Source: Nocardia crassostreae (lineage in GTDB: Bacteria; Actinomycetota; Actinomycetes; Mycobacteriales; Mycobacteriaceae). Taken from it: DNA of 64,000 nucleotides. A program made the translations under genes and the position numbers. Every line of letters begins with the position of its first letter. Position 1 is the first letter of the stretch. The stretch lies in NCBI RefSeq assembly GCF_001613405.1, contig NZ_BDCH01000014.1:488743-552742 (forward strand). The letters run 5' to 3'. A model generated the notes under the pieces. It had not been told where the DNA came from and made no database searches. It was given only the letters and a program-made list of their open reading frames with translations. Shown one piece after another: positions 16,533-25,386 of this stretch.

Positions 16533-18494
16533 TCAGTTTTCGGCGACCACGATCACGCTGTCGAGTGCGGTCAAGGTAATCGCGGTGTCCTTGGGCGGGT
16601 TGAGGGTGACGCCGTAGGCCGGTGGCTGGTCCGCGTGGTGGTGCAGGCGGTAGCCGATCGCCGCCTCACCGCGCGACCGCGCGGCGTGGACGAGGGTGGC
16701 GAAGTTGATCTGCGTGTCGGTGGTGACGTAGTCCGGGGCGGGTTTGAGATAGATCTCCGAGCCGCTGGGATCGAACAAGTCGGTGAACACTGCTTGCAGA
16801 TGGCGGTTTTCGGCGAGCTGGGTCAGCAGCAGGCTGATCAGTTTGCTGCTGACGATGAAGTCGTCGGCCTTGGTGACCTGTGCGATTTCCCGGTTGGTGT
16901 CGTCGTTCATCTCGGTGACGATCGAGTACGGGTCGCCGATGCGGACTTCGATGTCACGCAGATGCAGCAGGGTGACCAGGGTGCGGTCGTCGGCGTGGTC
17001 CTCCTCGAGCGTGTCGTCGGTGAGCACGATGACGTGCTGGTAGCTGCCCGGGTTCAACGCTTCCAGTGAGCGCCGGCTGGTCGGTTCGCAAACCTGGTAG
17101 CCGACGGTCAGGTTGTCCCGTAGGCTGTCGGTGACCTCGTCGGGCGGGGGATGCGGGGCGGCGATATCGAGCACCGATCCAGGCGGGACGTACTCGTCGA
17201 GCAGGCCGAGAATCCAAGGGCCACGCGCGTTCCAGCCGACCAGCAGGGTCCGGTCGGGAACGGGCGTGGGGGTGTCGTCGGGGAGGTTCGACAGAGCCGC
17301 GGTGACTACCGGTACCGGCTCGGTCGCCATCCGCACCAACTGATCGCCCTCGGCGAGCAGGATGATCTGATCGTCGGTGGCGATCACGGTGTCCATCGGC
17401 GGGTTCACCGCCACTGTCCCGTCACCGCGCCGAAGTCCCAGCGGACAGCCGAGGTGATAGGCGCTGAGCGCGTCACCGAACGTGCGCCCGGCCAGGGCGG
17501 GCTCGGTCCGCAGATAGATTCCGTTGCCGGCGAAGTCGAGCAGGTCGGTGCACACCGTGGACAGACCGGACTGGCGATGCGACTGCACCACGATCCGTAC
17601 GGTGATGTCCTCGGCGTCGATGACGAGGGTGTCCGCGTCGGCGGCCAGCCGGGCCGCGGCCAGGTTCTCCGACTGCTGCACCGCGGCGACCACATGCGGG
17701 CGCCGCGTCGGCCACGACCGATTGTTCAGCAGCAGCAAGGCTTTGATCACGTCGATATCGGCGTCGTCGCCCGGCGGCGGCAGCACGATGATCGCCTTGG
17801 CGGTGTCGAGGCTGACCAGGTCCAGATCGATCCGCTTGAGCGGGCTGCCCGACCGGCAGGTCACCCGCGTGCGGCCGGTGTCGCCGACCCGGGCCCGGAT
17901 CTGATCCTCCATATCGACCTTGTCCCGATCGGCCAGAATCACCACACTCGAACGACGCGAGCCCTTGTTCGCGCCGACCAGCTCGGCCACCACGGTGAAC
18001 ACCTGATCCGACCAACCCAGCACCACTGTATGCCCGGCCTCGATCAACGGCGCACGGCCCTTGCGCAGCTGCGCGATCCGCTGCTCCACACCGGTCACCA
18101 GCACACCGATCAACGAACTGACGATGAAGACCCCGCCGAGCGTCACCGCCAGCATCAACACCAGGAACGGCACGCTGAACACGGTCGCGTCGTCGCCGCC
18201 CATCGTCCCGGGATCGAGCGTGCGCAGCAGACTCATCCACGCCACACCCACCCAGCCGCCCTTGACCCCCGCGACATCGGCCGGGGCTAGCAGCGTGGCC
18301 AGCACCGTGATCACCGCGATCAGCACCGCCGACGCCATACCCAGCCAGCCGATCAATGCCGGAGTCCCGCGATCCATCGTCCGGTCGAACCAGAACCGCA
18401 GCCGGTCCCGCCCCCTGATCCTGGCCACCCGCACCCCACTCCTCACATTCTCGGCAACCCTCGCAGACGAACGCATCCGCCCGGAGCGAATCAT
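16533..18494 (-). CDS. CASTOR/POLLUX-related putative ion channel
   Basis: Membrane protein of 653 residues. The N-terminal 145 residues contain two or three hydrophobic segments (ALIGWLGMASAVLIAVITVL and FLVLMLAVTLGGVFIVSSLIG) around a pore-like loop. The rest is two tandem RCK/Rossmann regions, starting with TVVLGWSDQVFTVVAELV and later TLLVGWNARGPWILGLLDEY. This is the layout of the CASTOR/POLLUX/DMI1 channel family, which in bacteria includes uncharacterised RCK-gated cation channels. Length and order match the family. Start ATG 18494 is clear. Confidence 0.9.
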   Translation of the reverse strand: MIRSGRMRSSARVAENVRSGVRVARIRGRDRLRFWFDRTMDRGTPALIGWLGMASAVLIAVITVLATLLAPADVAGVKGGWVGVAWMSLLRTLDPGTMGGDDATVFSVPFLVLMLAVTLGGVFIVSSLIGVLVTGVEQRIAQLRKGRAPLIEAGHTVVLGWSDQVFTVVAELVGANKGSRRSSVVILADRDKVDMEDQIRARVGDTGRTRVTCRSGSPLKRIDLDLVSLDTAKAIIVLPPPGDDADIDVIKALLLLNNRSWPTRRPHVVAAVQQSENLAAARLAADADTLVIDAEDITVRIVVQSHRQSGLSTVCTDLLDFAGNGIYLRTEPALAGRTFGDALSAYHLGCPLGLRRGDGTVAVNPPMDTVIATDDQIILLAEGDQLVRMATEPVPVVTAALSNLPDDTPTPVPDRTLLVGWNARGPWILGLLDEYVPPGSVLDIAAPHPPPDEVTDSLRDNLTVGYQVCEPTSRRSLEALNPGSYQHVIVLTDDTLEEDHADDRTLVTLLHLRDIEVRIGDPYSIVTEMNDDTNREIAQVTKADDFIVSSKLISLLLTQLAENRHLQAVFTDLFDPSGSEIYLKPAPDYVTTDTQINFATLVHAARSRGEAAIGYRLHHHADQPPAYGVTLNPPKDTAITLTALDSVIVVAEN

Positions 18495-18837
18495 GCACTA
18501 CCCACCCGACATTCACGTCCAGCCCTGCAACGGTGCTGGCCAAACTGGCTGACTCCTTGAAAGGCGGTTCTGTTGCATCGCAAACAAGTCGCCGAGGACA
18601 TCGAGAGGATGCTCGACGGTCACTCTCCTGCCGAGGTACCGGCCTCGAAGCTCCCGTCGGCGTCAGGACCGGGGTCCGTCGGCGCGGCGCCGGAGCCGGA
18701 CTTCGGTGAGGGTGCCGCGATCGGTTCCGGACACCTCGAAAGTCCAGTGCGGCAGCGCAATCCGGCCGCCAGGCGCGTGGGGCACATGACCGACCACGGT
18801 GGGGAGAAGCTTGGCGACGGCCGGTTGAGGTACGACA
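18495..18837. other. Intergenic region with a possible gene remnant on the minus strand
   Basis: In the minus frame from about 18836 to 18663 the codons show strong G/C third positions (VAKLLPTVVGHVPHAPGGRI, then a charged tail ending in a stop). This suggests the C-terminus of a lost gene, but there is no start and I do not recognise it. The opposite strand carries GGTTCTGTTGCA at 18566-18577, which resembles an insertion-sequence end, without any transposase. Confidence 0.3.
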
Positions 18838-19356
18838 TCATTTCGAGAGGTTGCGTGTGAGCATGAGGGTGGCATCGTCGTCCAGTGTGATCGTCCTGCC
18901 ATATTCGACAGGTTGATTGTTGTAGACAATTCCGCGTCCGTCGGGCAGGTAGCCGCGCCGGAAGTAGAGCCGCTGCGCTGGACCATAGTCGACGGACAAA
19001 CCGACCCCAAGCCCAACCACGTGGCACTGTTCCCGCGCTACCTCCTCGATCGCGTCGAGCAGCCCTGTGCCGATCCCCTGGTTGCGATGCTGTGGAAGTA
19101 CGTTCAGATCCTCGATCTCGGGTATCCCGTTGGCGCGGACCGGTTCATAAGGCGACGTCCGACGCAGCGTGCAGTATCCGACGAATGTCGCATCCAGCTC
19201 TGCGACAAGGCATACACGAGTGCCGGCCTCCTGCTCAGCGAGGTAGCCGAGGTACTGCTCGACAGGCTTGGTTGCCCACCCCAGCGCAGCGAACGCCGCG
19301 GCGATCGGCTCAGGATCGGTGGGAGCCAACGAACGGATACAGGCGCCATTGCTCAC
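18838..19356 (-). CDS. GNAT family N-acetyltransferase
   Basis: GNAT protein of 172 residues. The acetyl-CoA binding motif is QHRNQGIGTGLLDAIEE at about residues 94-110, preceded by the beta-4 strand EIEDLNVLP. The end, AQRLYFRRGYLPDG, is the usual C-terminal strand pair. The acceptor is unknown. I choose GTG 19356 because the family N-terminus (IRSLAPTDPEPIAAAF) begins at once; the ribosome site is weak. It is not in an obvious operon. Confidence 0.85.
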   Translation of the reverse strand: MSNGACIRSLAPTDPEPIAAAFAALGWATKPVEQYLGYLAEQEAGTRVCLVAELDATFVGYCTLRRTSPYEPVRANGIPEIEDLNVLPQHRNQGIGTGLLDAIEEVAREQCHVVGLGVGLSVDYGPAQRLYFRRGYLPDGRGIVYNNQPVEYGRTITLDDDATLMLTRNLSK

Positions 19357-19514
19357 ACCGGGATCATTGTCATGCCGACGGACCCGGGCAACCACATTCC
19401 ACGGAATCGAGCGGGGTGCTGTTCGTGCACGGCACAGCACATCGGATGATGATCCTGGTGGCCCTTGTTCGGGTGTGAATACTTGGGCAGCACCAAGCCG
19501 ATGGTGTCTCTTGT

Positions 19515-20196
19515 TCAGTACCGCCACACGAAATCCGGTACGAGCCCGATCACATCGTTCAGGAAGTCGGCGTAGAACAGCACTTCTTCCGGTCGCAGCC
19601 GGCCCGCGCGCACCGTGATCGCCCACTGGCCTTCGAACCTGAACCCGACCGTGTTGGCCCGGATGTCGGCCAGCAACCACTCCATGGTCCGCGGGTTGAG
19701 CACGTCGTAGGCGAAACGTTCACTGCCGGTGTCGATTCGGAAACGCTCATTGAACTCCTGACTCTCCAGCAGCAGCCCCTTCCGGCCACGGCGAGAGAAC
19801 AATCCGCTGCCGGTGTCCCGGCTGACGCTCAGCCACGGGCGGGGTGCCGGCATCGCCAGCGCGACGAACTGCCAGTGATGGACAACAGTCGATTTGTCAT
19901 TCTTGGTGGTGTAGCGGTATTCCCCGAAGACCATCGCGCGCCCCCCGGTGACTGCCCCGGAAGACGTCGTGCCCGATCCGGTCGCTGCCGATGCCGAACG
20001 GCGCACGTACCGAAAGCATGGCGATACTGTGGTCGTTCGGCGTGCAGTGCAGGCCGTTGTGCTGTGCCCACTGGTGGCGGTGAGCCATCTCCAGCCGACG
20101 GGCCTTCTCCTGCTGCGAGGTACTGGTAGCAGCGGCGACGATCGCCAGGATGCCCATCAGCAACGGGCAGAGCACCGGCAACATCAACCATTCCAT
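19515..20196 (-). pseudogene. LemA-partner membrane protein with a single-base frameshift
   Basis: Two overlapping frames encode one protein. The first starts at ATG 20196 with a membrane anchor (LMLPVLCPLLMGILAIVAAA) and runs to GHDVFRGSHRG. The second continues RAMVFGEYRYTTKNDKSTVV to the stop at 19515. Removing one base from the run of six C at 19941-19946 joins them exactly as ...GSHRGRAMVFGEY. The intact product would be about 227 residues with one N-terminal helix. It lies 15 nt after lemA, and such partners of LemA are common. This may be a sequencing error in a homopolymer or a true frameshift. Confidence 0.8.
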
Positions 20197-20211
20197 GACC
20201 GATCCGGGCCG

Positions 20212-20862
20212 TCAGTGCACTGGCGGGAAAGACTTTGGCGGATACGGTGTTTGGGGTTTCCGTGCTACCTGCGGCTGGGCCTGGTTCCAGATGCCCCCGA
20301 TCTGCGGTGCCTGGCGGGCCTGCCCGTCGGCAAGTTCGAAGTATTCGGCCGGAGTGAACGAAAACATCTCGGCGGTGAGCCGGGAGGGCACCGTCTGCAA
20401 TCGCGTATTGTATTGCCGCACATTGCCGTTGAAGAACCGACGCCCCGCGGCGATCCGGTCCTCGGCCTCGGCGAGCTGCCGCTGCAGGTGCAGGAAATTT
20501 TGGTTCGACCGTAGCTGAGGGTAGCTTTCCGCCAATCCGAAGAAGTCGTGCAACGCACCGCTGAGCGCGGATTCCAACTGCCCCTGGCGACCGTGACCGA
20601 CATGGGGCGCGTGCCGTCCCTGCATCGCCGCCGCCGGCGCCTCCACCACGGCCAGCAGCGCTTGCTGCTCGAATCCCGCTGCGATGCGGACGGTTTCGAC
20701 GAGACTGGGAATCAGATCATGCCGCCGCTGCAACTCGACACCGATCTGACGCCACGATTCCTCGATCGTATGACGCTGCCGGACAAAGGTGTTGTACGAA
20801 GAGAACACCACGAAGAGAACGGACACGGCGACGAACAGAATCAGGACCAGCGCAACTCCCAT
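20212..20862 (-). CDS. lemA: LemA family protein
   Basis: LemA protein of 216 residues. It has a single N-terminal membrane helix (ALVLILFVAVSVLFVVF) followed by the LemA helical core: YNTFVRQRHTIEESWRQIGV, LQRRHDLIPSLVETV, and FNGNVRQYNTRLQTVPS near the end of the domain. The C-terminal 40 residues are Pro/Gln-rich. LemA proteins are membrane-anchored with a cytoplasmic or periplasmic helical bundle of unclear role. It heads an operon with the frameshifted partner gene. Confidence 0.92.
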   Translation of the reverse strand: MGVALVLILFVAVSVLFVVFSSYNTFVRQRHTIEESWRQIGVELQRRHDLIPSLVETVRIAAGFEQQALLAVVEAPAAAMQGRHAPHVGHGRQGQLESALSGALHDFFGLAESYPQLRSNQNFLHLQRQLAEAEDRIAAGRRFFNGNVRQYNTRLQTVPSRLTAEMFSFTPAEYFELADGQARQAPQIGGIWNQAQPQVARKPQTPYPPKSFPPVH

Positions 20863-21111
20863 TGCCCCAGCTTGGCACTACCCGGTCAAGTAACCAACCG
20901 GGTGTACCGAAGGTGAGGGCGCCACGGTAATGGGCAGTTCGCAAGATCACCGAGCTCACCGCATGCAAGTGGAACGGCGGTTCGGTGCGGGAGGCGGAGG
21001 AGGAGATGTAGGCCCGGTTGACCGACAGCACGACTTGCTGGATGCGCAGCAGTTTGCGCAGCACCAAGATGATCTCCGACCGCCGGACGACCTGAGAATG
21101 ACGGCGTTCGC
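20863..21111. other. Intergenic region, possible coding remnant
   Basis: A minus-strand frame over about 21095-20950 has gene-like codon use and would read LRKLLRIQQVVLSVNRAY followed by a short polar tail, but it has no credible start or end and no family I recognise. It is probably a fragment left by rearrangement. Confidence 0.25.
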
Positions 21112-21975
21112 CTAAATGCTCCGCGGCGCGGCCAGAAACCGCTCGATCTGCCCGGCAATGTCCGGATAGTCGGCGGAGAACCAAATCAGGTGGCTGTCGG
21201 CGACGCTCTCGAGCAGACGAGCACGCGGAATCGCCGCGGCCAGCATCTCGGAATGGGCGAAGGGTACTGCTCCATCGTTGCGCGAGGCGATCACCAGTGC
21301 GGGTTGGGCAATCTGAGCCGCCACGTCCGGGCATTCCCGAAGATCGTTGAGAAACCCTGTGCCGGAACGCATTGCCCGCAGTAGAGCGATCACCGCCGCA
21401 CGGTCCGCAGGGGTGAGCGCGGACACCACCTCGCGAACGGGTTTACCGGTGAGGCTTCCGAGCAGAGAGCGCAACGCCGTCTGCGGCAAGGCATCCAGTA
21501 GCGTCCGTGTCAGAGCCCACGTCGCCTTCTCAACGGCGGGATGAAACACCACTTGCGCGCCGAAACGTGTGCGCCGATCCGGCCATGGTGCGAAGCTCTG
21601 CGCACTCTCCAGAATCAGGCGCGAGACAAGCGTGCGGTGCCGCGCGGCCACGGTGATCGCGGTGCGGGCGCCCGCCGAGATCCCCACGACTGCCACCAGC
21701 CGCCGGACGCCGAGGTGCGCGCACAACTCGGCGAAGACATCGGCGAAGCCCGCCGGTGTCGTACCCGTCGTGATCGGCGTCCGTCCGTAGCCGGGACGCG
21801 AGGGCACCAGCACGGTGTATCCGGCATCGGCGTAAACCTGCTCACCGAGCGCGATCTCCGCGCGCATGTGGCCGCCGTGAAAGATCGCGACAGTGTCATG
21901 GCCGCGCCGGTCGAGGCGGTATTCGACCGGGCCGGACGCCAATTCGGCGACAGCGAGACCGGGTTGCCGAGTCAT
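21112..21975 (-). CDS. Alpha/beta hydrolase
   Basis: Alpha/beta-hydrolase-fold protein of 287 residues. The oxyanion region is in IFHGGHMRAE, followed by VLVPSRPGYGRTP. The nucleophile elbow is GISAGAR (Ser at about residue 104). The acid Asp is probably in SRNDGAVPF and the His in VADSHLIWFS near the end. No export signal is visible, and the substrate is unknown. ATG 21975 begins MTRQPGLAVAELASG; upstream in-frame codons lack coding character. The ribosome site is weak. Confidence 0.9.
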   Translation of the reverse strand: MTRQPGLAVAELASGPVEYRLDRRGHDTVAIFHGGHMRAEIALGEQVYADAGYTVLVPSRPGYGRTPITTGTTPAGFADVFAELCAHLGVRRLVAVVGISAGARTAITVAARHRTLVSRLILESAQSFAPWPDRRTRFGAQVVFHPAVEKATWALTRTLLDALPQTALRSLLGSLTGKPVREVVSALTPADRAAVIALLRAMRSGTGFLNDLRECPDVAAQIAQPALVIASRNDGAVPFAHSEMLAAAIPRARLLESVADSHLIWFSADYPDIAGQIERFLAAPRSI

Positions 21976-22088
21976 ACCAGGAGCCCGGAAGTCTCGTCGC
22001 CACGAGCGACTGAAGTCATGCGCGTGCCTGCCTTTCAGATCACTATCAGGACGGCGGTGAGCACCGCCGTCGCAATACCGAACCCGGC

Positions 22089-22505
22089 TCAACCGGCCGC
22101 ACCACGGAGAGCTCCGTGGACGGCCGTGGTCCAGGTCAGCGGATGGGGTCGGTTCGTCCGGTAGCTGACGTGCACCGGAATCTCGGTTCCGAGCGGGTAG
22201 CGGCCGGTGACCGCGTGCCAGCTGCGCCGCCAGTCAACGCCCTGGTACATGACGACGGTGCGCCTGCGGCGCGGCGGGCACGGGCAGTCTTCCGGCGGGT
22301 GCTCGCTGGTGCAGCTGTGCCCCACCGCCAAGGCCGGTCTCCTGCCGGTGAAGCTGGGACGGCCGTGGGATCGAAATGCTTCGTTGAACGGCACGATCAC
22401 GTGGTGATAGGCCAGCCCGCACACCGCCCCGAACGCAGTGCTGCTCGCGATACCGGCGATCAGCGGTAGTATCGGGCCGCTCATCGCACCGGCTCGTTCT
22501 GGCAT
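22089..22505 (-). CDS. Hypothetical protein with N-terminal membrane segment
   Basis: Protein of 138 residues that I do not recognise. One hydrophobic stretch at residues 10-36 (ILPLIAGIASSTAFGAVCGL) is followed by a Cys/Pro-rich segment (CTSEHPPEDCPCPP) and a C-terminal part (HAVTGRYPLGTEIPVHVSYR) that resembles the beta-strand region of small DUF3592-like proteins. ATG 22505 follows GAGGG by four bases. It stands between the hydrolase and the antiporter on the same strand. Confidence 0.6.
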   Translation of the reverse strand: MPERAGAMSGPILPLIAGIASSTAFGAVCGLAYHHVIVPFNEAFRSHGRPSFTGRRPALAVGHSCTSEHPPEDCPCPPRRRRTVVMYQGVDWRRSWHAVTGRYPLGTEIPVHVSYRTNRPHPLTWTTAVHGALRGAAG

Positions 22506-22546
22506 CGGGCCCTCTTTCGGCGACCCTCGTTGTCCCGCATAGCCGT

Positions 22547-23767
22547 TCAGCTCCTACCGGGCATCGACTCGGTCGGCGCGGACGCGGCGTGCCCGGCCGG
22601 CAGATCGTCCATCGGCTCCACCCGCAGCACCCGCGCCACCGGCACGTCGGTGGAGGAGTGCAGCACGATCGACAATGCGATGGTCACCGCGACGAGGTCG
22701 AAGACCAGCTCGCTGCTCGGTATGCCCGATTGCAGGGCCAGTAGGCCGTAGACGACCGAGGCGAAGCCCTTCGGGCCGAACCAGGCCGCCGCGGCGCGCT
22801 CCTGCCCGGTCAGCGGGGTGCGGATCAACGACAGCAGCATGGCTGCCGGGCGTACCAGGATGATGGCCACGATGGCCAGGGCCCAGCCGCCGAAACCCAG
22901 GTGCGACAGGCGTTCCGGGGTAATGAGCGCGCCGAAGACCAGCAGGGCGGCGAATTTGGTGAGTTCGGAGAGCAGATCGCCGAACGGCTCGAAAACCTCG
23001 GCGGCCACCCTGTCCAACGTCGCCAGCGTCGACCCGGCGGCGAACGCCGCCAGATACGGGTTGGCATGAGTCAGGTGGCAGGCCGCGTACAGGGTCACCG
23101 CAATGGCCAACGGCCCCAAGGCCTGTAGGCGCGGCTCCGCGGTCAGGATCGGCAGCCGCCAGGCCAGCGCCACCGCCGCGGCGATGGCGATACCGAACAC
23201 CAGGCCCAGCACCAGTTCGATGCCGATGGTGCCCAGTCCGGAGTCGCGGTGCGCGGCGGTGGCCAGGAAGATCAGCACGAACGGCAGGGCCAAGCCGTCG
23301 TTGAGGACGGACTCCACATTCAGCAGTCGCCGCAGCCGCAACGGCACGTCATTGCGGCCCACGATCGCGGACGCGAACACCGGATCGGTCGACGAGAGGA
23401 TCGCGCCCACCAGAAACGCCGTCGGCCAATCCAATCCGACCAGCCAGTGCGCGGGCAACGCGATCAGCACCATGGTCAACGGCATACCCAGCCCGAGAGC
23501 CCGCCCCGACAGCCGCCAATTCTCGCGCAGCGCGGGCAGATTCGCGCGCTGCCCGTCGGTGAAGAGCACGGTGAACAGGGCGACATCGGCCAGCAGGACC
23601 ACCACGTGGTCATCCGGATCGATTTCCACTACAGCGAATCCGCCCGGACCGAGAAGTGCGCCGGCCACCAGAAACAGCAGCGCCGTGGACAATACGGTCC
23701 GCGCCGCCACCCCGGACAGGGCGACACTGACCAGCAGCACCAACCCGAACGCCAATACCAGCGTCAT
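22547..23767 (-). CDS. Cation:proton antiporter, CPA1 (NhaP) family
   Basis: Membrane antiporter of 406 residues with 11-12 hydrophobic segments. Conserved CPA1 features are FTDGQRANL in the fourth helix, GAILSSTDPVFASAIVG, and the ion-binding ND pair in VESVLNDGLALPFVL. It probably exchanges Na+ or K+ for H+. The start is ATG 23767 (MTLVLAFGLVLL); more upstream codons would add a long non-conserved leader. GGGG lies three bases before. The C-terminus is short, with no RCK domain. Confidence 0.92.
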   Translation of the reverse strand: MTLVLAFGLVLLVSVALSGVAARTVLSTALLFLVAGALLGPGGFAVVEIDPDDHVVVLLADVALFTVLFTDGQRANLPALRENWRLSGRALGLGMPLTMVLIALPAHWLVGLDWPTAFLVGAILSSTDPVFASAIVGRNDVPLRLRRLLNVESVLNDGLALPFVLIFLATAAHRDSGLGTIGIELVLGLVFGIAIAAAVALAWRLPILTAEPRLQALGPLAIAVTLYAACHLTHANPYLAAFAAGSTLATLDRVAAEVFEPFGDLLSELTKFAALLVFGALITPERLSHLGFGGWALAIVAIILVRPAAMLLSLIRTPLTGQERAAAAWFGPKGFASVVYGLLALQSGIPSSELVFDLVAVTIALSIVLHSSTDVPVARVLRVEPMDDLPAGHAASAPTESMPGRS

Positions 23768-24015
23768 GATCCCCACCGTTCGATCGATCAGCAGACCACG
23801 ATCCGCGGTTCGGGATCGTGGTGCCGACCAGACTTCCCGGCACCCCGCCAGTAAAGATGCCGTAAGGATTGCCGTGACGCAAATCAAAATACCGTGAAGG
23901 GGTTGACGGATCACGGTTTGCCACCGGCACAAGTGCTCGGGCATGTTTATGAGCGGAGCGCCGGGAAGTCTGGTCGGCAACCCCACCTTGTTGGTCAGGT
24001 CGGGGCCGTCTCGTC

Positions 24016-25205
24016 GTGGGAGTTCTCGTGCGTCCTCGTATCCCGGGTTCACTGGCGCCTGTCCGGTCGGATACCCGAAATCGGCTGCCGGAGAATTCAC
24101 TACGACCCGGTTACCGGGACGACCTGGATGGTTTGCGCGGCGTCGCGATCGCGCTGGTGGTGGCCTTCCATGTGTGGATGGGGCGGGTGTCCGGTGGCGT
24201 GGACGTCTTCCTGGTGCTGTCCGGATTCTTCTTCACCGGCATGGTGTTGCGCCGCACCGAGACCACCGGTGCCGCCGAGGCCGCCCAGACATTGCGGCGC
24301 ACCGGACGCAGGTTGTTCCCCGCGTTGATCGTGGTGCTCGTCGCGGTTGCCGCGGCCACCGTGGTGGCGCGGCCCTACACGCAGTGGGATGAGATCTCGG
24401 CACAGTTGGTCGCGTCGGGCTTCTACTTCCAGAACTGGTATCTGGCCACGGCGGAAATGGACTACGTCGCACCCGATCCCTCGATCAGTCAGCTACAGCA
24501 CCTGTGGTCCATGGCGGTACAAGGCCAGTTCTAACTGGCGATCCTGGCCGTGATCGCGATCTGGGTTCGGGTCCGGCCGCGGTCGACCCGCCACCGCGCC
24601 GCTCTACTGGCCCTGGTGGTGCTCGGCGCACTGGTTTCGTTCTGGTATGCCGCGATCGGCACGACCCAGCATCAGGCCTGGACATATTACGACAGCGGCG
24701 CCCGGATCTGGGAGTTGCTGGCCGGAGCCGCGCTCGCCGTGGCCGCGCCCTGGATCTCGATGCCCGCCTGGGCGCGAAGCATCGCGGCGGGCGTGCCCCG
24801 CCGCCGACCTTCGACGGCTGTATCACCCCGAATCGCGAGGTGCGCAGCTGCACCTACGGCGATACGACCGCCGGACGCGCCATCGCGGTTGTCGGCGGCT
24901 CACATTCCGAGCACTGGATTCCCGCGCTCGAAGTCCTCTCCCGCGATAACGGGTTCCGCATCGTCACCTTCCTGAAGGAAGGCTGCCCGCTGGTGCTGGT
25001 GGACGAACCGTCCTATGCCGAGGCACCGTTATGTCTTCCCGCTCGACCTGACCTGACCGATGCGGTATGCCGCCCGGACCGCTGCCGTGTCGCCGAGGGC
25101 AACGTCCTCATCTACCGCGACGAGCACCATCTCACCGCCAGCTACGCCCGCTCACTGGCTCCTGTGCTGGGACGACGCATCGCGATGATCACACAGTGGT
25201 GGTAG
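24016..25205 (+). pseudogene. OafA/YrhL-type acyltransferase (acyltransferase-3 plus SGNH), broken
   Basis: The first 173 codons encode the acyltransferase-3 start (DDLDGLRGVAIALVVAFHVW, FLVLSGFFFTGM). They end at an in-frame TAA at 24532-24534, just where the conserved QGQFY motif needs Tyr. Reading through, the same frame continues with WELLAGAALAVAAPW to about 24785. A frame change near 24790 then enters the SGNH esterase domain (VVGGSHSEHW, and YRDEHHLTASYARSLAP at the end). The last membrane helices and part of the SGNH domain are missing. It was probably an O-acetyltransferase of cell-surface polymers. Confidence 0.85.
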
Positions 25206-25386
25206 CCGCCGACGCGCAGGCGACGTCGGGCCGGGTGCTTCGACGATGCACCGTAAACGAACCGTTAGGATCGCCGGGCACTACCAACCCGTGCGATGAC
25301 GCCCGGACAAGCCCGAGGGGAAGCATTGTCGAGCACAACTACTGCCGGGGCGGTGCGCACGCGGCCGTTCCCTGCGCGCTGATCGC

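Noticed and set aside
18566..18577. GGTTCTGTTGCA as the end of an IS6-like insertion sequence
   Set aside because: Short match only; no transposase, no second inverted end and no target duplication nearby.
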